Assembly: GCF_018613755.1 (NCBI RefSeq) | Contig: NZ_JAGGPP010000004.1 | Coordinates: forward strand, 186,001 to 250,000 | DNA: 64,000 nt | Direction of reading: 5' to 3' | Source: Arthrobacter sp. ISL-72 | GTDB lineage: Bacteria > Actinomycetota > Actinomycetes > Actinomycetales > Micrococcaceae | Part shown: piece after piece, positions 60,156-64,000 of the stretch | How positions within the stretch are numbered: position 1 is the stretch's first letter | Layout of the letters: each line of letters opens with the position of its first letter | Made by a program: the position numbers and the translations under genes | Notes under the pieces: generated by a model | Seen by the model: the letters and a program-made list of their open reading frames with translations, nothing else | Database searches by the model: none | What the model was told of the DNA's origin: nothing

Positions 60156-60671
60156 TTACAGTCTTAAGGTCACACCTTCGGCCGTGCAGGTGCCGGCGTT
60201 GGCGAACACTGCGTCACGCACAGCATCCTTGGATTCCTGCTCCACTTCCCCACCGGATTCGACCGCCGCCGAGCGGTCGATGGCGAGCAGGCTCAGTGCG
60301 GAAAACAGGCCCTCGAGATCACCGGACACAGTCTCCTTGGCGTCTTCGGCCCGAAGGTAGATGTCCTCGTAGGCATTCGCGTCGGTGCCCGCGACAGCCT
60401 TATATTCAGCGAACAGGGTGTTGAACTTTTCGCATGCTTCCTTCGCACCGAGCGTTCCCGCCGCGTCCGCCGCCGCATCCGCGGTCGAGGCCGCCGACGA
60501 GGCCGACGTCGCATCCGCGGTTGCGGAGTCCGAGGCCGACGGCGAACCTGCCGGCGCGCTGGACGCCTCCATGGTGGGTGCACCGGTTTCGGCACCGGGA
60601 CCCGCGGTGCCGGCGCAGCCCGTGAGCCCGGCCAGGCCGGCGAGTGCCAGGGCGGCAATTATCTTCTTCAA
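60156..60671 (-). CDS. Putative lipoprotein of unknown function
   Basis: A 171-residue protein with a lipoprotein signal: basic start, hydrophobic core and lipobox LTGC followed by AGT, cut before Cys near residue 19. A long Ala/Ser/Thr/Asp linker (about 25-75) leads to a helical domain (KEACEKFNTLFAEYKAVAGTDANAYEDIYLRAEDAK) with two Cys that could bridge. The TTG start follows CAGGAG; an ATG at 60698 would add nine residues ahead of the signal. It faces outward and stands between rplJL and rpoBC. No family recognised. Confidence 0.72.
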   Translation of the reverse strand: MKKIIAALALAGLAGLTGCAGTAGPGAETGAPTMEASSAPAGSPSASDSATADATSASSAASTADAAADAAGTLGAKEACEKFNTLFAEYKAVAGTDANAYEDIYLRAEDAKETVSGDLEGLFSALSLLAIDRSAAVESGGEVEQESKDAVRDAVFANAGTCTAEGVTLRL

Positions 60672-60881
60672 CTGAACTCCTGCTTCCCCACGACGCATCT
60701 GCCCCGCGGCCGTGATTCCACCCCTACCGAAACCAGCCGTTCCCTTCGCCGCACGCCGAAACGATGGGTAGTTCTATCCGCCCATGCCGGAATGGACGCC
60801 GCCCCGCCAACGTTTGAATGGATAGGTGATTCGGCTCACGATAGCCTTGGCTTACATCGTCACTGATCGGAAGAGATAACC

Positions 60882-62081
60882 ATGAGCAACTCGATAGACG
60901 ACAACGATGTTGTCATCCTTGCTGCGGCCCGGACGCCGCAGGGCCGCCTCAATGGGCAGTTGGCGAGCTTCACCGCCGTCGAACTCGGGGCGCATGCGAT
61001 CAAGGCGGCCCTCGCGGCGAGCGGCGTCGACGCCCATGAGGTGGACACGGTAATCATGGGTCAGGTGCTGCAGGCCGGAGCGGGGCAGAACCCTGCCCGG
61101 CAGAGCGCCATTGGCGCCGGCATCGGCTGGAGCGTCCCCACTGTCACCATCAACAAAGTGTGTCTTTCCGGCCTCACAGCCGTGATCGACGCCGCCCGCA
61201 TGATCCGCAGCGGTGATGCCGCCGTCGTCGTCGCCGGTGGCCAGGAATCCATGACGCGCGCGCCGCACATCCTGCCGGGTTCCCGGCAGGGGTGGAATTA
61301 CGGGGCCGTCCAGGCACTGGATGTCGCCGCGCATGACGGGCTGACCGACGCGTTCGACGGCCATTCGATGGGGCTTTCGACGGAAAGCAAAAACCTGGTC
61401 CTTGGCATCGACCGGACCTCCCAGGACGAGGTCGCGGCGATGTCCCACCAGCGCGCCGCCGCTGCAGCCGAGAGCGGAATTTTCGACGACGAGATCGCCC
61501 CCATCAGCGTCAAGCAGCGCAAGGGCGACCCGGTTGTGGCAGCTACGGATGAAGGCGTCCGTCCGGGGACAACGGTGGAATCGCTCGCCGGGCTGCGGGC
61601 TGCCTTTGTCAGTGACGGCACCATCACCGCGGGCAACTCCTCGCCACTGTCCGACGGCGCCTCCGCGCTGGTCCTGACCACCAGGAAATACGCGGAGGAC
61701 AACGGGTTGGAATACCTTGCGGTTGTGGGAAAACCGGGCCAGGTGGCCGGCCCGGACAATTCTCTCCACTCGCAGCCGTCCAACGCGATCAAGAATGCCC
61801 TCGACCGCGCGGGCTGGACAACCGAGGATCTCGACTTCATCGAGATCAACGAGGCTTTCGGCTCTGTGGCGGTCCAGTCGCTCAAAGACCTGAAATACCC
61901 GCTGGACAAATGCAACATCCACGGCGGTGCCATCGCACTGGGGCACCCGATCGGTGCGTCCGGGGCGCGCCTGGCCGGGCACGCTGCCCACGAGCTGAAG
62001 CGGCGCGGCACCGGTAAAGCCGCCGTCGCCCTGTGCGGCGGAGGCGGCCAGGGCGAGGCCCTCCTCCTGTACCGGGACTGA
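60882..62081 (+). CDS. Acetyl-CoA acetyltransferase (thiolase)
   Basis: A 399-residue thiolase II: nucleophile Cys94 (INKVCLSGLTAV), GGQESMTRAPH, His355 (ALGHPIGASGARL) and Cys385 (ALCGGGGQGEALLL). Joins two acetyl-CoA or cleaves acetoacetyl-CoA; the substrate range is not visible. ATG after GGAAGAG. The next gene starts 3 bases later. Divergent from the lipoprotein. Confidence 0.93.
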   Translation: MSNSIDDNDVVILAAARTPQGRLNGQLASFTAVELGAHAIKAALAASGVDAHEVDTVIMGQVLQAGAGQNPARQSAIGAGIGWSVPTVTINKVCLSGLTAVIDAARMIRSGDAAVVVAGGQESMTRAPHILPGSRQGWNYGAVQALDVAAHDGLTDAFDGHSMGLSTESKNLVLGIDRTSQDEVAAMSHQRAAAAAESGIFDDEIAPISVKQRKGDPVVAATDEGVRPGTTVESLAGLRAAFVSDGTITAGNSSPLSDGASALVLTTRKYAEDNGLEYLAVVGKPGQVAGPDNSLHSQPSNAIKNALDRAGWTTEDLDFIEINEAFGSVAVQSLKDLKYPLDKCNIHGGAIALGHPIGASGARLAGHAAHELKRRGTGKAAVALCGGGGQGEALLLYRD

Positions 62082-62084
62082 CGG

Positions 62085-62597
62085 ATGGCTCGGAACGCCG
62101 ACGGCGGCACGCCCGGCAACGGCGGCACCGGCGACGGCAGGGAGCGCTTCCTTGCCGACGCCGCCGCCCGCGGGCTGGAGGTCCAGCTCGTGGAGCGCCT
62201 CGCGGCGAAAAGCCTTGAGGACGCCGCGCGGATTCTGGGCATCACGCCGGCGGACATCGTGAAGTCCCTGGTGGTCAAGCACAAGGACGGCAGCTTCCTG
62301 TTTGCCCTGGTTCCGGGTGACCGCCAGATTTCCTGGCCGAAGCTCCGCTCCCTGCTCGGTGTCAACAAGCTCTCGCTGCCACCGGCCGACGTCGCACTGG
62401 AGGCTACGGGCTACGAACGGGGCACCATCACGCCGCTCGGCAGCAGCAATCCGTGGCCTGTTTATGCAGACATGGCAATCACAGGCCGACGCATCTCCAT
62501 GGGGGCCGGCCAGCACGGCTACAGCGCCTTCGTGGATGCCGATGCCCTGACCACCGCGCTGGACGCCGTGGTGGCGGACATCAGCGATCCCGGGTAG
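62085..62597 (+). CDS. YbaK/ProX-type aminoacyl-tRNA deacylase
   Basis: A 170-residue YbaK-domain protein (LEDAARILGITPADIVKSLVVKHKDGSFLFALVPGDRQIS; GYERGTITPLGSSNPWPVYADMAI; GISMGAG-like turn ISMGAGQHGYSAFVD). Such proteins edit mischarged tRNA (Cys-tRNA-Pro or Ala-tRNA-Pro). The conserved Lys is in IVKSLVVK. A Gly-rich N-terminus (residues 5-20) precedes the domain. Cotranscribed with the thiolase. Confidence 0.88.
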   Translation: MARNADGGTPGNGGTGDGRERFLADAAARGLEVQLVERLAAKSLEDAARILGITPADIVKSLVVKHKDGSFLFALVPGDRQISWPKLRSLLGVNKLSLPPADVALEATGYERGTITPLGSSNPWPVYADMAITGRRISMGAGQHGYSAFVDADALTTALDAVVADISDPG

Positions 62598-62603
62598 AAC
62601 GCA

Positions 62604-62637
62604 GGAAACCCCGCCCACCGGAGTGGACGGGGTTTCC
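62604..62637. terminator. Bidirectional terminator between the YbaK gene and rplL
   Basis: GGAAACCCCG (62604-62613) pairs perfectly with 62628-62637, with an inner CCAC/GTGG stem on a CGGA loop. The two genes converge here, so it can serve both. Confidence 0.7.
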
Positions 62638-62680
62638 CGGAGCAGGATGGAAAGCTAAAAGCCTTCCGGAGCTGCGAGTG

Positions 62681-63058
62681 TTACTTGAGGGTAACGGTGG
62701 CGCCGGCAGCCTCGAGCTGCTCCTTGGCCTTCTCTGCAGCTTCCTTGGTGGCGCCTTCGAGGACAGCCTTGGGAGCGCTGTCAACCAGGTCCTTGGCTTC
62801 CTTGAGGCCGAGGGAGGTGATGGCGCGGACTTCCTTGATCACTGCGATCTTCTTGTCGCCAGCAGCTTCGAGGACGACGTCGAAGTCGGTCTTCTCTTCA
62901 GCTTCTTCAGCGGCTGCGCCACCGGCGGGGCCGGCAACAGCAACAGCAGCTGCGGTAACTTCGAAGGTCTCTTCGAAGAGCTTGACGAACTCGGAGAGCT
63001 CGATGATGGTCAGTTCCTTGAAAGCTTCAATGAGCTCTTCGTTGCTGAGCTTCGCCAT
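62681..63058 (-). CDS. rplL: 50S ribosomal protein L7/L12
   Basis: A 125-residue stalk protein: N-terminal dimer domain ([29 protein letters not shown]), Ala/Gly hinge and C-terminal [34 protein letters not shown], which recruits translation factors. Normal length. Confidence 0.98.
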   Translation of the reverse strand: MAKLSNEELIEAFKELTIIELSEFVKLFEETFEVTAAAVAVAGPAGGAAAEEAEEKTDFDVVLEAAGDKKIAVIKEVRAITSLGLKEAKDLVDSAPKAVLEGATKEAAEKAKEQLEAAGATVTLK

Positions 63059-63135
63059 GGTGTGGCGTCCTTCCTATAGGTGGTGCTTGGCGGCCGGGGC
63101 CGTTGCCTCACACCGGAGTCTGGTTTGAAAGAGAG

Positions 63136-63726
63136 TTAGTTCTCTTCGGTGGCTGCGGCTTCGGCCGGAGCTTCGGTCTCTGCTGCTTCTGCGGCCGGGG
63201 CTTCTTCAGCGGCGGGAGCTTCGGCAGCTGCCGGTGCACCGTTCTCTTCTTCAAGCTTGATGCGCAGGGCGTCGATGATGCGTGCGGCAGCGGCAGCAGG
63301 AGCCTTGAGGATGCCTGCAACCTTGGCGAGCTGCAGCTCGCGGGACTCGAGTGCTGCCAGGGCAGCAACTTCGCTGGCGTTCAATGCCTTGCCCTCGAAG
63401 TAACCGGTCTTGATAACCAGCTGCTTGTTGGTCTTGGCAAAATCCGTCAGGCTCTTGGCAGCTGCAACTGCGTCACCCTTGATGAACGCGATTGCAGTGG
63501 GGCCGGCGAGCTGACCGTCGAATGCTTCGACACCAGCTTCCTTGGCTGCAATTGCGGTCAGGGTGTTCTTGACGACCGCGAACTTGGTGTCCTGGCCGAG
63601 AGAAACACGCAGCTGCTTGAGCTGTGCAACGGTGAGCCCACGGTATTCGGTCAGGACAGCGGCGTTCGATTCCTTGAAATCGTTAGTGATCTCAGCTACT
63701 GCTGAAACCTTGGTAGGCGTTGCCAT
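63136..63726 (-). CDS. rplJ: 50S ribosomal protein L10
   Basis: A 196-residue L10, base of the stalk: MATPTKVSAVAEITNDFKESNAAVLTEYRGLTVAQLKQLR, and a C-terminal Ala/Glu-rich tail of about 40 residues after the L12-binding helix. With L12 it represses its own message through the leader upstream. Confidence 0.98.
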   Translation of the reverse strand: MATPTKVSAVAEITNDFKESNAAVLTEYRGLTVAQLKQLRVSLGQDTKFAVVKNTLTAIAAKEAGVEAFDGQLAGPTAIAFIKGDAVAAAKSLTDFAKTNKQLVIKTGYFEGKALNASEVAALAALESRELQLAKVAGILKAPAAAAARIIDALRIKLEEENGAPAAAEAPAAEEAPAAEAAETEAPAEAAATEEN

Positions 63727-63785
63727 AACCCTCCTTCCGGGGATAGTGCCGGTATTCCGGGTCCCCGCTCAGGTGAGCTAAAACT

Positions 63786-63813
63786 AAAAACGCCCCGCGC
63801 AGATGCACGGGGC
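63786..63813 (-). terminator. Attenuator in the rplJ leader
   Basis: GCCCCG (63792-63797) pairs with 63808-63813, with a GC inner stem, followed on the minus strand by five T (63790-63786). It lies 60 bases before the rplJ start, so it controls read-through. Confidence 0.75.
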
Positions 63814-63978
63814 TTGGCTCGACACGGTCCATGACTGTGGAGCCTTACTTCGTTCACCTGCGCTGGCCGCCCTATGTTCAGGGTCCTTCGTCCGGAAACC
63901 CACTGGCTCTCCCGCGCACAACTGCAGTATTGAGCAATGCCCTGGAGAGTGGATTTCCAACAACCGACGGTCTTTGGT
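63786..63978 (-). promoter_or_regulatory. L10 leader (rplJ autoregulatory leader) with promoter at its start
   Basis: Structured non-coding region directly upstream of rplJ, where L10(L12) complexes bind in bacteria. A -10-like TAAGCT on the minus strand at 63990-63985 would start the leader near 63978; its -35 falls at or beyond the window edge. It ends in the attenuator at 63786-63813. Confidence 0.65.
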
Positions 63979-64000
63979 AGTTCAAGCTTACGGGGAACGC

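Noticed and set aside
60852..62618. 588-codon minus-strand frame opposite the thiolase and YbaK genes
   Set aside because: Both plus-strand genes have clear catalytic motifs; the opposite frame has none.

Overview
The window comes from a high-GC Gram-positive bacterium, most likely Micrococcaceae (Arthrobacter / Pseudarthrobacter type). The support is an actinobacterial-style infA-rpmJ-rpsM-rpsK-rpoA-rplQ-truA block, Ala/Glu-rich tails on several ribosomal proteins, many GTG/TTG starts, a secretin-free Tad pilus locus, and a spc operon without rpsN. The genus is inferred from gene order and protein style; no database search was possible.

Layout. (1) 1-13861, plus strand: two tandem paralogous Tad/Flp pilus operons. 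The first enters the window at the 3' end of tadE and runs tadG-cpaB-cpaE-cpaF-tadB-tadC. The second has flp-tadE-tadG-cpaB-cpaE-cpaF-tadB-tadC. (2) 13969-17176: an HPt-like protein without its phospho-accepting histidine, an OmpR-type response regulator and a membrane histidine kinase. (3) 17203-21312, minus strand: infA, rpmJ, rpsM, rpsK, rpoA, rplQ, truA. (4) 21466-28997, minus strand: a tightly overlapping operon of an OleA-like thiolase-fold synthase, family 2 glycosyltransferase, cytochrome P450, OleC-like adenylating enzyme and OleD-like reductase, followed by map and an N-terminal-nucleophile peptidase. It sits where adk and map are normally neighbours. (5) 29198-41182, minus strand: S10-spc ribosomal operons, secY and adk. 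(6) 41554-47319: a GH1 beta-glucosidase, a 41-residue membrane protein and a 1368-residue polytopic membrane protein. (7) 47496-51964, minus strand: rpsL-rpsG-fusA-tuf. (8) 52340-59860, minus strand: rpoB-rpoC. (9) 60156-63726: a lipoprotein, a thiolase, a YbaK-type deacylase and rplJ-rplL behind an L10 leader.

How the genes work together. The Tad genes encode the cytoplasmic motor (CpaE, CpaF), inner-membrane platform (TadB, TadC), pilin (Flp) and minor or accessory proteins (TadE, TadG, CpaB) of a type IVc pilus; the prepilin peptidase is not in view. The ole-like operon fits head-to-head condensation of two acyl chains, reduction to a beta-hydroxy acid and beta-lactone formation. There is no OleB decarboxylase, and a P450 and a glycosyltransferase are added, so the predicted product is a tailored beta-lactone lipid rather than an olefin. 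The rest is core transcription and translation machinery.

Most notable: the OleB-less ole/P450/GT operon that carries the essential map gene at its 3' end; an 11-mer (CCGCTATATGA) seen three times, all upstream of RNA polymerase subunit genes; four 11-bp-phased CGCAG repeats upstream of flp; the histidine-less HPt protein; and a terminator embedded in the first codons of truA next to an apparent leaderless promoter.
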